A stretch of DNA of 64,000 bases from Bacteroides clarus YIT 12056 (GTDB taxonomy: Bacteria; Bacteroidota; Bacteroidia; Bacteroidales; Bacteroidaceae), in assembly GCF_900129655.1 (NCBI RefSeq), contig NZ_FQWK01000005.1, positions 186,001-250,000 on the forward strand, in the 5' to 3' direction. The notes under the pieces are model-generated. The model ran no database searches and was not told the origin of the DNA. It worked only from the letters and a program-made list of their open reading frames with translations. Shown here piece after piece: positions 35,200-43,697 of the stretch (the first letter of the stretch is position 1; each line of letters starts with the position of its first letter). The translations under genes and the position numbers were made by a program.

Positions 35200-36114
35200 A
35201 TGGAAGTACGACCTGTGGATAAGGAAGAGGTTGCGAGGGAAAAAGGTATTTACCGCGTAACGATTGTGGGGAGTGTGGTGAACTTCCTGTTGCTTCTGTT
35301 TAAGTTCTTTGCGGGAATCGCGGGGCATAGCGCCGCCATGCTGGCAGATGCCGTACACTCGCTGTCGGACTTTGTTACGGACATCATCGTCATTGTCTTT
35401 GTGCGCATCTCTTCCAAGCCGGAAGATGAGGGACACGATTACGGGCATGGTAAATATGAGACTTTGGCAACCGCCATTATCGGTATTGTATTGCTTTTTG
35501 TCGGCTTTGGAATTTTCTGGAACGGCGCTTCTTCTATCTATCGGTTTCTTCACGGCGGTTCTTTGCAGGAGCCGGGAATGCTGGCATTGATAGCGGCGTT
35601 GGTGTCCATCGCCTTTAAGGAGGCGCTCTACCGCTATACGGTGTTTCGGGGAAAGAAATTGAACTCCCGGGCAGTGGTGGCCAATGCGTGGCATCACCGG
35701 AGCGACGCTCTTTCTTCCATAGGCACAGCCATAGGTATCGGCGGAGCTATTCTTTTGGGAAATCACTGGCGGGTACTCGACCCGATAGCTGCGGTTGTCG
35801 TCAGTTTCTTCATTATGAAGGTAGCCGTAAAGCTATTGATTCCTTGTGTGGATGAGTTGTTGGAGAAATCGTTGCCTGCCGATGTGGAAAATGAAATACA
35901 GCGGATTATCCTTTCTTTCCCCGGAGTAAGTTCGCCGCATCATTTGCGTACCCGCCGCATAGGCAATCATTATGCGATAGAGGTGCACGTGCGCATGGAC
36001 GGCAAAATAACACTGGAAGAAGCGCACCGTACGGCGACGGCCATTGAGAATACCTTGAAAGAACAGTTTGGCGAAGGTACTCATGTGGGTATCCATGTAG
36101 AGCCGGTGAAATAG
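35200..36114 (+). CDS. Cation diffusion facilitator family metal transporter
   Basis: A 304-residue CDF transporter, probably exporting a divalent cation (zinc, iron, cobalt or manganese) by proton antiport. Six helices; the transport-site Asp/His pairs are in HSLSDFVTD (TM2) and HHRSDALSS (TM5), followed by the cytoplasmic ferredoxin-like domain (about 215-300) with conserved His residues. ATG 35200 has AGAAAGGG just upstream and a -7 box at 35171-35178. It stands before the epimerase-PAP2 pair with a 44-base gap. The first metal motif HxxxD rather than DxxxD favours zinc over iron or manganese, but this is weak evidence. Confidence 0.88.
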   Translation: MEVRPVDKEEVAREKGIYRVTIVGSVVNFLLLLFKFFAGIAGHSAAMLADAVHSLSDFVTDIIVIVFVRISSKPEDEGHDYGHGKYETLATAIIGIVLLFVGFGIFWNGASSIYRFLHGGSLQEPGMLALIAALVSIAFKEALYRYTVFRGKKLNSRAVVANAWHHRSDALSSIGTAIGIGGAILLGNHWRVLDPIAAVVVSFFIMKVAVKLLIPCVDELLEKSLPADVENEIQRIILSFPGVSSPHHLRTRRIGNHYAIEVHVRMDGKITLEEAHRTATAIENTLKEQFGEGTHVGIHVEPVK

Positions 36115-36158
36115 CGGGAGCAGTAATTCGTAATCATCAAAATTTGCAATAAACAAAA

Positions 36159-37166
36159 GTGGAGTCGGTTTTAGTAACAGGAGCAAGCGGGTTTATCGGA
36201 AGTTTCATCGTGGAAGAAGCGTTGAGGCGGGGATTCGGCGTATGGGCAGGCGTTCGTTCGTCCAGCAGCCGGGAGTATTTGCAGGATAAGAAGATACATT
36301 TTCTTGAGCTCGACTTTGCGCATCCCAACGAATTGCGTGCGCAACTTTCCGGTCATAAAGGGACTTACAGCAAGTTCGATTATATTATCCATTGCGCCGG
36401 AGCCACCAAATGCGTGGACAAGAATGACTTCGAGCGTGTGAACTATCTGCAGACCAAATACTTTGTAGATACGTTGCGTGAGCTGAACATGATTCCCCGG
36501 CAGTTTATCTTTATCAGCACCTTGAGCGTATTCGGTCCGATACGCGAAAAGACATATACTCCGATAACGGGAGAAGACACCCCTATGCCCAATACGGCTT
36601 ACGGTCTTAGCAAACTGAAAGCGGAGATTTATCTGCAAAGCATACCGGGCTTCCCTTACGTCATCTATCGCCCTACGGGTGTTTACGGTCCGCGCGAGAA
36701 GGATTATTTCCTGATGGTAAAGTCCATCCGGCAGCACACGGACTTCTCCGTAGGCTTCCGCCGTCAGGATTTGACGTTTGTCTACGTCAAGGATATTGTG
36801 CAGGCCGTTTTCTTGGGAATAGAGAAACAAATATCCTGCCGCGCCTATTTTCTGGCGGACGGCAAGGTGTATCAAAGCCGTGCCTTTTCCGACTTGATAC
36901 GGAAAGAATTGGGGAATCCGTTTGTAATTCGTCTGAGATGTCCGTTAATTATATTGAAAGTTGTATCTTTGCTCGCCGAATATTGGGCGAAGCGCCGGAA
37001 CACTACCAGTACGCTCAATTCGGACAAGTATAGAATAATGAAACAACGCAACTGGCAGTGCGACATTACTCCGGCCGTTAAGGAACTGGGTTACAGCCCC
37101 GGATACGATTTGGAACGGGGAGTAAAGGAGACCATTGCCTGGTATAAAGATAAAGGATGGCTTTAG
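36159..37166 (+). CDS. NAD-dependent epimerase/dehydratase-type SDR, candidate ceramide-pathway reductase
   Basis: A 335-residue extended SDR. VTGASGFIGS (6-15) binds the dinucleotide and Y-G-L-S-K (near 147-151) holds the catalytic Tyr and Lys; RPTGVYGPRE follows. The start is GTG 36159: an in-frame TAA lies 9 bases upstream and no other start keeps the Rossmann motif. Epimerase-like SDRs of this type act as 3-ketosphinganine reductase in Bacteroides (BT_0972) and in Caulobacter ceramide synthesis. The next gene, overlapping by 10 bases, is a lipid-type PAP2 enzyme, so a sphingolipid role is plausible but not proven. A nucleotide-sugar epimerase is the alternative. Confidence 0.75.
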   Translation: MESVLVTGASGFIGSFIVEEALRRGFGVWAGVRSSSSREYLQDKKIHFLELDFAHPNELRAQLSGHKGTYSKFDYIIHCAGATKCVDKNDFERVNYLQTKYFVDTLRELNMIPRQFIFISTLSVFGPIREKTYTPITGEDTPMPNTAYGLSKLKAEIYLQSIPGFPYVIYRPTGVYGPREKDYFLMVKSIRQHTDFSVGFRRQDLTFVYVKDIVQAVFLGIEKQISCRAYFLADGKVYQSRAFSDLIRKELGNPFVIRLRCPLIILKVVSLLAEYWAKRRNTTSTLNSDKYRIMKQRNWQCDITPAVKELGYSPGYDLERGVKETIAWYKDKGWL

Positions 37167-38122
37167 ACTTATTCAAGAGAGTAGAAACCCGTAAAGGGCT
37201 TTTTGCGGTAGAGAAGATCACACTGATATATAACCTGTTGACTTCCATTCTCATACTGTTTCTTTTCCAAGAAATGGATCATCCGGCGCAGATGCTTGCC
37301 GACCGCGCTATGATTGCGGGCATGACGTTTCTGCTGATGTATCTTTATCGGCTTGCTCCTTGCAAGTTTTCCGCCTTTATCCGTATAGCCATCCAGATGT
37401 CGCTGCTTTCTTACTGGTATCCCGATACATTTGAGTTCAACCGTATCTTTCCCAATCTGGACCATGTTTTCGCATCGGCCGAACAATGGATATTCGGGGG
37501 GCAGCCTGCCGTATGGTTTTCTTTGCGGTTCCCTCAGATGTGGGTCAGCGAGCCGTTCAACATGGGTTACTTCTTCTATTATCCGATGATTCTTCTGGTA
37601 GTGGTGTGGTACTTCCTCTACCGTTTTGAGCTTTTTGAGAAAGTATCGTTCGTGATAGTCACCGCTTTCTTTATCTACTACCTGTTTTATATTTTCGTAC
37701 CGGTGGCAGGACCGCAATTCTATTTTCCCGCTATCGGCAACGATAATGTGGCGCAGGGACTATTCCCTTCCATCGGCGATTATTTCAATCATAATCAGGA
37801 ATTACTGCCCGGGCCGGGATACGAGCATGGATTTTTCTACAATCTGGTGGAGAGTTCGCAACAAGTGGGAGAGCGTCCGACGGCGGCTTTCCCCAGTTCC
37901 CATGTCGGTATGTCCACTATTCTGATGATTATGGCATGGCGGGGCAGCAGATGCCTGTTTGCTTGCCTGCTTCCTTTCTATTTGTTGCTGTGCGGAGCTA
38001 CGGTGTATATTCAGGCGCATTACCTGATTGATGCTATCGTCGGCTTTTTCTCTGCCATTGTTCTTTATGTGGCGGTAACGCGGATGTTCAAGCGGTGGTT
38101 TGCGCAGCCGATGTTCAGGTAA
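37157..38122 (+). CDS. PAP2-family membrane enzyme (AUR1/inositolphosphotransferase-like)
   Basis: A 321-residue membrane protein with about seven helices. PAP2 motifs are reduced to AAFPSSHVGMS (catalytic-region His, about 248-258) and AHYLIDAIVG (His and Asp, about 290-299); the KX6RP motif of classical phosphatases is not seen. This arrangement is typical of the PAP2_3/AUR1 branch, which includes phosphosphingolipid head-group transferases. It overlaps the upstream SDR gene by 10 bases (translational coupling), and together they may make or modify ceramide phospholipids. A simple undecaprenyl or PA phosphatase is the alternative. Confidence 0.8.
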   Translation: MALDLFKRVETRKGLFAVEKITLIYNLLTSILILFLFQEMDHPAQMLADRAMIAGMTFLLMYLYRLAPCKFSAFIRIAIQMSLLSYWYPDTFEFNRIFPNLDHVFASAEQWIFGGQPAVWFSLRFPQMWVSEPFNMGYFFYYPMILLVVVWYFLYRFELFEKVSFVIVTAFFIYYLFYIFVPVAGPQFYFPAIGNDNVAQGLFPSIGDYFNHNQELLPGPGYEHGFFYNLVESSQQVGERPTAAFPSSHVGMSTILMIMAWRGSRCLFACLLPFYLLLCGATVYIQAHYLIDAIVGFFSAIVLYVAVTRMFKRWFAQPMFR

Positions 38123-38156
38123 AAGAGGGATGAAAGTTCTCCGGTTCATGGTACGG

Positions 38157-38256
38157 AACGGTTTGTTTTGTTATGGGAAACAGTTTGTTTCACCGTACGG
38201 AACACTTTGTTTCCATGCGTCAAAACAGTTTGTTTTCCATAGGGAAACAGTTTGTT
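38157..38256. repeat. 22-bp-period array of AACAGTTTGTT dyads (array 2)
   Basis: Five units start at 38157, 38179, 38201, 38224 and 38246 (period 22, 22, 23, 22). Cores AACGGTTTGTT, AACAGTTTGTT, AACACTTTGTT, AACAGTTTGTT, AACAGTTTGTT are the reverse complement of the array 1 core. It begins 35 bases after the PAP2 stop codon in the convergent region between that gene and dus. Relative to the gene that precedes it, orientation is the same as for array 1. Confidence 0.9.
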
Positions 38257-38352
38257 ACATGCGCGTTTGAACACATTACAGCCACGAATATAAGCTGAAA
38301 TGGACGTACTAAATTGCGTTCTGACTGCTGCCGGTTTATGTAACGGACGACT

Positions 38353-38385
38353 GCCGGCTTGTCAGAGAAAACAAGCCGGCTCTTT
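38353..38385. terminator. Hairpin between array 2 and dus
   Basis: GCCGGCTTGT (38353-38362) pairs exactly with ACAAGCCGGC (38371-38380); TCTTT follows. Located between convergent genes, it can end transcripts from the PAP2 side and possibly from dus. Confidence 0.75.
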
Positions 38386-38412
38386 GCGTCGCTTTACAGG
38401 GATAATATCGGA

Positions 38413-39390
38413 TTATATCAACTTCTCTATCTCTTTAAAGATACGGTACAGCTCCTCTTTGGTCTCTGCCCGCAACATGGCGATGCGTGTATCCCGGAAG
38501 TTGGGAATACCTTTGAACAAAGGACTGGCCGCCAGGTGACGGCGCACGTGCAGGATGCCCCGCCGTTCGTCCAACAGTTTTACGCTGTCTTCTACTTCCC
38601 GGCGGAGCACATTGAGCTTCCACTCCGCGCTGAGGGGCGGCATTTCTTCGCCCGTTTCCAGATAATGTTTCACTTCCTTGAATATCCAGGGACGGCCAAA
38701 GCTGGCACGGCCTATCATAATGGCATCCACTCCATAGCGGTCAAAGCACTCTTTGGCCCTTTGGGGAGTGGTGACATCGCCGTTGCCGATGACGGGAATA
38801 TGCATACGGGGATTGTTCTTGACCTCACCAATCAGAGTCCAGTCCGCCTCGCCCGTATACATTTGGGCGCGGGTACGGCCGTGAATGGTAAGGGCGGCAA
38901 TACCGCAGTCTTGCAGTTGCTCCGCCAAATCTACGATAATCTTGTTGCCGGCATCCCAGCCGAGACGGGTTTTTACGGTGACGGGAATCTTTACGGCATC
39001 TGCCACGGCACGGGTTATCTCCAGCATTTTGGGGATATTCTGCAACATTCCCGCTCCGGCTCCTTTGCCGGCTACACGTTTTACGGGGCAGCCGAAGTTG
39101 ATGTCCAGTATGTCCGGACGCGCCTGTTCCACAATACGTGCCGCTTCTACCATTGTATCCGTATCTTTACCGTATATCTGTATGGCTACGGGGCGTTCTT
39201 CGTCACTGATGTTCAGTTTCTGCTCGGTCTTGCTGACGGAGCGTATCAGTGCGTCGCTCGACACGAACTCGGTGTATACCATATCCGCTCCGAAACCTTT
39301 GCACATCAGGCGGAAAGCCGGGTCGGTCACGTCCTCCATGGGGGCAAGCAATACGGGGTACTTGCCGAGGTCTATATCTTTAATCTTCAT
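38413..39390 (-). CDS. dus: tRNA-dihydrouridine synthase
   Basis: A 325-residue FMN-dependent enzyme reducing uridine to dihydrouridine in tRNA. The TIM-barrel start APMEDVTDPAFR, the substrate-site DINFGCPVKRV with catalytic Cys (about residue 99), KTRLGWD, and the FMN-phosphate motif VIGNGDV/IGRASFGRPWIF are all present; the C-terminal helical domain begins at about 245. Closest to the DusB class. A minus-strand -7 box is at 39411-39418, back to back with that of the U32 gene. Confidence 0.93.
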   Translation of the reverse strand: MKIKDIDLGKYPVLLAPMEDVTDPAFRLMCKGFGADMVYTEFVSSDALIRSVSKTEQKLNISDEERPVAIQIYGKDTDTMVEAARIVEQARPDILDINFGCPVKRVAGKGAGAGMLQNIPKMLEITRAVADAVKIPVTVKTRLGWDAGNKIIVDLAEQLQDCGIAALTIHGRTRAQMYTGEADWTLIGEVKNNPRMHIPVIGNGDVTTPQRAKECFDRYGVDAIMIGRASFGRPWIFKEVKHYLETGEEMPPLSAEWKLNVLRREVEDSVKLLDERRGILHVRRHLAASPLFKGIPNFRDTRIAMLRAETKEELYRIFKEIEKLI

Positions 39391-39410
39391 AATCTAACTG
39401 AATTTACCTG

Positions 39411-39438
39411 CAAAAGTACGGAAAAAAGCCTACCTTTG
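39411..39438. promoter_or_regulatory. Back-to-back -7 elements for dus and the U32 gene
   Basis: CAAAAGTA (39411-39418, minus strand) and TACCTTTG (39431-39438, plus strand) are only 12 bases apart in an 85-base divergent region. Good -33 elements were not found for either. Confidence 0.5.
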
Positions 39439-39475
39439 CGACAAAGTTTATAGTCTTAATTCTTAATTAATACTT

Positions 39476-40762
39476 ATGCCCTCTATCAGTGATTTTGAAA
39501 TTATGGCGCCGGTAGGCTCGCGCGAATCTCTGGCGGCCGCTATCCAGGCAGGTGCGGACTCTGTTTATTTCGGTATCGAGAATCTGAATATGCGTGCCCG
39601 TTCGGCGAATACGTTTACAATAGATGACCTGCGCGAGATAGCCCGTACCTGCGATGAGCACGGTATGAAAAGCTATCTTACGGTGAATACCATTATCTAT
39701 GATAATGACATTCCTCTGATGCGTACCATTGTGGATGCGGCCAAAGCGGCGGGTATTTCGGCGGTGATTGCGGCCGATGTGGCGGTGATGAGCTATGCCC
39801 GGCAGATAGGTCAGGAAGTGCATTTGTCTACGCAGCTGAATATCTCAAATGTGGAGGCTTTGCGTTTCTATGCCCAGTTTGCCGATGTAGTGGTGCTAGC
39901 ACGTGAGCTGAACCTGGAACAGGTGGCGGAAATCTACCGCCATATCTGCGAAGAGAATATCTGCGGTCCGGGCGGTGAACGGATACGTATTGAGATGTTC
40001 TGTCATGGCGCTTTGTGCATGGCAGTATCGGGCAAGTGCTACCTCTCGCTGCACGAGATGAACCATTCTGCCAACCGGGGAGCGTGCATGCAGGTGTGCC
40101 GCCGTTCCTATACGGTGCGCGACAAGGAGACGGATGTGGAGCTGGATATTGACAACCAATACATTATGTCTCCTAAAGACCTGAAAACCATCCATTTCAT
40201 GAACAAGATGCTGGATGCGGGCGTACGTGTGTTTAAGATTGAGGGACGTGCCCGCGGTCCCGAGTATGTGCGCACCGTGGTGGAATGTTATAAAGAAGCT
40301 ATTCGCTCTTATGTGGACGGTACGTTCACCGATGAGAAGATAGCGGTTTGGGATGAGCGTCTGAAAACCGTCTTTAACCGCGGCTTCTGGGATGGCTATT
40401 ACTTGGGGCAACGCCTGGGCGAATGGACCCGGAATTATGGTTCCGCAGCTACCGAACGTAAGATTTATGTCGGCAAGGGTATCCGGTATTTCTCAAATAT
40501 CGGTGTGGCGGAGTTCTTGGTGGAAGCCGCCGAAATCAGCGTTGGCGACAAGCTGCTGATAACGGGACCGACCACGGGAGCCGTCTTTACCACGTTGGAA
40601 GAAGCGCGTGTGGATTTGAAACCCGTACAGACCGTGAAGAAAGGACAGCACTTCTCGATGAAAGCGGATAAAATACGTCCCAGTGACAAACTCTACAAAC
40701 TGGTTTCCGTGGAAGAGCTCAAGAGGTTTAAAGGCTTGGACATAGAGAATAAACGCGGTTGA
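39476..40762 (+). CDS. Peptidase U32 family protein (possible tRNA-hydroxylation type)
   Basis: A 428-residue U32 protein. An N-terminal TIM-barrel-like domain (APVGSRESLAAAIQAGADSVYFG) leads to the family signature ERIRIEMFCHGALCMAVSGKCYLS, with further Cys in NRGACMQVCRRSY that could hold an iron-sulfur cluster. A small C-terminal beta-domain spans about 335-420. U32 proteins are annotated as collagenases, but characterised bacterial members (TrhP/YegQ, RlhA) take part in RNA hydroxylation using prephenate; which applies here is not decided by sequence. Divergent from dus, another tRNA-modification gene. ATG 39476. Confidence 0.88.
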   Translation: MPSISDFEIMAPVGSRESLAAAIQAGADSVYFGIENLNMRARSANTFTIDDLREIARTCDEHGMKSYLTVNTIIYDNDIPLMRTIVDAAKAAGISAVIAADVAVMSYARQIGQEVHLSTQLNISNVEALRFYAQFADVVVLARELNLEQVAEIYRHICEENICGPGGERIRIEMFCHGALCMAVSGKCYLSLHEMNHSANRGACMQVCRRSYTVRDKETDVELDIDNQYIMSPKDLKTIHFMNKMLDAGVRVFKIEGRARGPEYVRTVVECYKEAIRSYVDGTFTDEKIAVWDERLKTVFNRGFWDGYYLGQRLGEWTRNYGSAATERKIYVGKGIRYFSNIGVAEFLVEAAEISVGDKLLITGPTTGAVFTTLEEARVDLKPVQTVKKGQHFSMKADKIRPSDKLYKLVSVEELKRFKGLDIENKRG

Positions 40763-40806
40763 CCTTTAAACGGCGAATCGTAAATTATTAAATAGTAAAT
40801 ACCATA

Positions 40807-41214
40807 ATGGACTATATTTATGAACTGAAGATGAAGGTACGCGACTATGAATGCGATCTTCAGGGTATTGTCAACAACGCCAACTATCAGCACTATCTGG
40901 AACATACGCGGCACGAGTTCTTGTCGAGCACGGGTGTCAGCTTTGCCGCACTTCACGAACAGGGAGTAGACCCGGTGGTGGCACGAATCAATATGGCATT
41001 CAAAACGCCGTTGAAGAGCGGTGACGAATTCGTGTCGAAACTGGCGATGAAGAAGGAAGGCATCAAGTATGTGTTCTATCAGGATATCTTCAGGGCAAGT
41101 GATAATAAGGTAGCCATTAAGGCGGTGGTTGAAACGGTATGTGTGGTGAACGGACGTTTAAGCGACAGCGAATTATTCGACAACGTCTTTGCCCCTTACC
41201 TCGACCATGAATAA
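40807..41214 (+). CDS. Hotdog-fold acyl-CoA thioesterase (YbgC/4HBT type)
   Basis: A 135-residue hotdog protein. The active-site pattern of the 4HBT/YbgC group is seen in VRDYECDLQGIVNNANYQHYLEHTR (about 11-35, Asp17 near the usual catalytic Asp, with Asn-Asn-Ala-Asn in place of NHxxY). It probably hydrolyses short acyl-CoA or acyl-ACP thioesters. Its stop codon overlaps the dprA start by 8 bases. Confidence 0.82.
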   Translation: MDYIYELKMKVRDYECDLQGIVNNANYQHYLEHTRHEFLSSTGVSFAALHEQGVDPVVARINMAFKTPLKSGDEFVSKLAMKKEGIKYVFYQDIFRASDNKVAIKAVVETVCVVNGRLSDSELFDNVFAPYLDHE

Positions 41215-42325
41215 TGACGAACGTCTTTGCTGTATAGCTCTTACGCTTTGCCCCGGTATAGGACATATCGGGGCAAAGCGTTTAATGGACGGCATAGGCA
41301 GTGCCGTTGACGTTTTCGGGCGGCGTAAAGAGTTGCCGGAGCTCCTGCCCGGTGTGAATCCTTCCATCATTACGGCTCTTGATTGTCCTGCCGCTTTTCT
41401 TCGCGCCGAGCGCGAAATGGAATTTGTGGAAAAGAACCGCCTGACCTGCCTTACTTTGCAGGATGAGGCCTACCCTTCCCGCCTGCGGGAGTGTGAGGAT
41501 GCTCCGATTGTCCTGTTCTTCAAGGGAAATGTTGATTTTAATCGTTTACATGTCATCAATATGGTAGGTACGCGTCGTGCAACGGAGTACGGCAAACAGT
41601 TTTGTGCGGACTTCGTACACGATTTGTCTGTACTTCTTCCCGATGTTCTGATAGTGAGCGGCCTTGCTTACGGCATTGATATTCATGCGCATCGTGCCGC
41701 ACTTGCCGATAATATTTCCACTGTTGCCGTTTTGGCGCATGGCTTGGACCGTATTTACCCCTTTGTACATCGTAAAACGGCTGTCGATATGCTGGCAAAT
41801 GGCGGTTTGCTTACCGAGTTTCTCACAGAAACTAATCCGGGCAAGCATAACTTCGTCAGCCGTAACCGCATTGTGGCAGGTATGTGCGACGCGACGATTG
41901 TAGTGGAATCCGCCGCTAAAGGCGGTTCTTTGATTACGGCGGATTTAGCCGACGGTTACCATCGCGATTGCTTTGCCGTACCCGGACGGGTGACGGATGC
42001 CGCTTCCATCGGCTGTAACCGGTTGATACGGGATAATAAGGCGGCGCTTGTGCAAACTGCCGGGGAATTTGTAAAAACAATGGGGTGGGGCGGTACGGAG
42101 CCGTCATCCAAGGCGGAGGGTATTCAGCGCAATCTGTTTCCGGAATTGACGGATGAGGAGGGGATGATAGTGCGTATACTGGCTCGTCAAGGAGATTTGC
42201 ATATCAATGCGCTTGTAGTAGAAGCGGATATACCTGTGAACCGTATGAGCGCGCTGCTTTTTGAACTGGAGATGAAAGGAGTGGTAAAGACGCTGGTCGG
42301 AGGGATGTATCACTTATTGGCATAA
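41207..42325 (+). CDS. dprA: DNA processing protein DprA
   Basis: A 372-residue DprA/Smf protein that binds single-stranded DNA and loads RecA; in non-competent bacteria it may help recombination of incoming DNA. An N-terminal SAM/HhH-like region (LTLCPGIGHIGAKRLMDGIG) precedes the Rossmann-like core with MVGTRRATEYGK, VSGLAYGIDIHAHRAAL, AHGLDRIYP and NRIVAGMCDATIVVESAAKGGSLITA, and a C-terminal winged helix (about 310-372). ATG 41207 is inside the end of the thioesterase gene; a TTG further upstream is less likely. Followed by a hairpin at 42331. Confidence 0.94.
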   Translation: MNNDERLCCIALTLCPGIGHIGAKRLMDGIGSAVDVFGRRKELPELLPGVNPSIITALDCPAAFLRAEREMEFVEKNRLTCLTLQDEAYPSRLRECEDAPIVLFFKGNVDFNRLHVINMVGTRRATEYGKQFCADFVHDLSVLLPDVLIVSGLAYGIDIHAHRAALADNISTVAVLAHGLDRIYPFVHRKTAVDMLANGGLLTEFLTETNPGKHNFVSRNRIVAGMCDATIVVESAAKGGSLITADLADGYHRDCFAVPGRVTDAASIGCNRLIRDNKAALVQTAGEFVKTMGWGGTEPSSKAEGIQRNLFPELTDEEGMIVRILARQGDLHINALVVEADIPVNRMSALLFELEMKGVVKTLVGGMYHLLA

Positions 42326-42731
42326 AAAAAGGAGTACCGCTGTACTCCAACCTTTGTTAACCTTAAATCTAATACTATGAAAAAAATCACATGACAAATG
42401 TATGGTTTCTTCATATATCTTCCAAATATTTACTCTTTTCCTGAATTTCTTTTAGTTTTCTTTTACGAATATTTACTGTTTTCGTACACGCTTGGACATC
42501 TTGACTTAAATAGAGTATATATACTGACTATATGATAACAATCCGATAGGTGGCGCCTGTTGCTTTTACCCTTCGTGGAATATTCCGGACGTTTGCCTGT
42601 ATCGGGGGGTACATAAGTTGCAAAAAGTTTCCAATCGTTTCACAGAACCTTCCAGCGTGTTCAATGAGCTGGCCTTTCTGTATTTTCTTTAATTTTAATG
42701 CTTTACTTTTGGCTTTATACAACGCAAAGTT
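42326..42731. other. Intergenic region with hairpin and conserved leader sequence
   Basis: GGAGTAC (42331-42337) pairs with GTACTCC (42342-42348); an A-run precedes it, so on the minus strand it looks like a terminator. Then AATCTAATACTATG (42366-42379) begins a five-codon frame, Met-Lys-Lys-Ile-Thr-stop (42377-42394). The same 14-mer is at 56419-56432. A plus-strand -7 box TACTTTTG (42704-42711) precedes the DUF3575 gene. Nothing else recognised in the AT-rich remainder. Confidence 0.6.
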
Positions 42732-43697
42732 ATGGTGAACCGTATCAATATAGTTATTCTTATCATGCTCTTTTTTTTACCGGTGGGAAGAGTGTTTGCG
42801 CGGGCTGATACTTTGAAAGTTGTAAGTAATGCAGTACGGGAACCGGTTATGGTGCCGAGCGAGTGGGGAGAGGTTTATCGGTGGGTGATTGCCGATGAGA
42901 ATGTGCCGGATAAGGAAGAGGTGTTGATGCTGATTCGATATCATTATGGAAGTTTTGACAGATTGGCGGAACTATTGCGCTATTTGAACGGCGGCAAGGC
43001 CTATACATATTTATTGCAGTTTGTTTTTCCACGGATAGGCAGATATACGATAAAGCCTGAGGAGCTTCCCGTCGCTGCGATGCGGGTGCCGGAGCGGATA
43101 TTGCCGATGGCATATATTGATGCCGGAGTGCTTGTTCCGGCTGTGTTGATGGAGAAAGAGGGAAGAGCGGATTCATCGCGTAGGGTTATCGTGGCTCTGA
43201 AGAATAATATATTATACGATTTGGCTTTGGCTCCTAATATAGAGGTAGAGCTTTCGATAGGAAAGAGGTGGTCTTTGAATACTGAATATAAATGCCCGTG
43301 GTGGTTGAACAGCCGACATGACTTCTGCTATCAACTTCTTTCGGGAGGTATGGAAGCACGCTATTGGTTGTGTGACAGAAAGATGCGTGATAGGCTGACG
43401 GGGCATTTCTTAGGTATATATACCGAAGGTGGCGTATATGACTTTCAACTGAAAAAGGAGAATGGCATTCGTGGCAGGTATTATACGGCTTCGGGGCTGA
43501 CTTACGGATATGCGCGCCGACTGACCGGGCATCTTGCCATCGAGTGTAGTTTGGGAATAGGCTGTTTAGCAACCGGGTATCGTAAATATACCTCTTATAA
43601 AGGAGATTTGGTCTGGACTAATGGCGGGCACTATCATTTCATCGGCCCTACAAAGGCGAAAGTGTCTTTGGTGTGGCGTATAACGGCAGGACAATGA
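42732..43697 (+). CDS. DUF3575 family protein of a fimbrillin locus
   Basis: A 321-residue secreted protein: signal peptide about 1-26 (ends FARA), a poorly conserved middle, and a C-terminal DUF3575 domain (from about 145, IVALKNNILYDLALAPNIEVELSIGKRWSLNTEYKCPWW). The domain looks like a small outer-membrane beta-barrel. In Bacteroides these genes commonly precede fimbrillin-type genes, as here. Role in pilus assembly is inferred from context only. Its stop codon overlaps the ATG of the next gene (ATGA). Confidence 0.85.
   Translation: MVNRINIVILIMLFFLPVGRVFARADTLKVVSNAVREPVMVPSEWGEVYRWVIADENVPDKEEVLMLIRYHYGSFDRLAELLRYLNGGKAYTYLLQFVFPRIGRYTIKPEELPVAAMRVPERILPMAYIDAGVLVPAVLMEKEGRADSSRRVIVALKNNILYDLALAPNIEVELSIGKRWSLNTEYKCPWWLNSRHDFCYQLLSGGMEARYWLCDRKMRDRLTGHFLGIYTEGGVYDFQLKKENGIRGRYYTASGLTYGYARRLTGHLAIECSLGIGCLATGYRKYTSYKGDLVWTNGGHYHFIGPTKAKVSLVWRITAGQ

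Noticed and set aside
38359..39453. 364-codon plus-strand frame
   Set aside because: Antisense to dus, whose FMN and catalytic motifs are complete.
42528..42738. Short frames on both strands before the DUF3575 gene
   Set aside because: No conservation signal visible, low-complexity composition, and one overlaps the start of the real gene.
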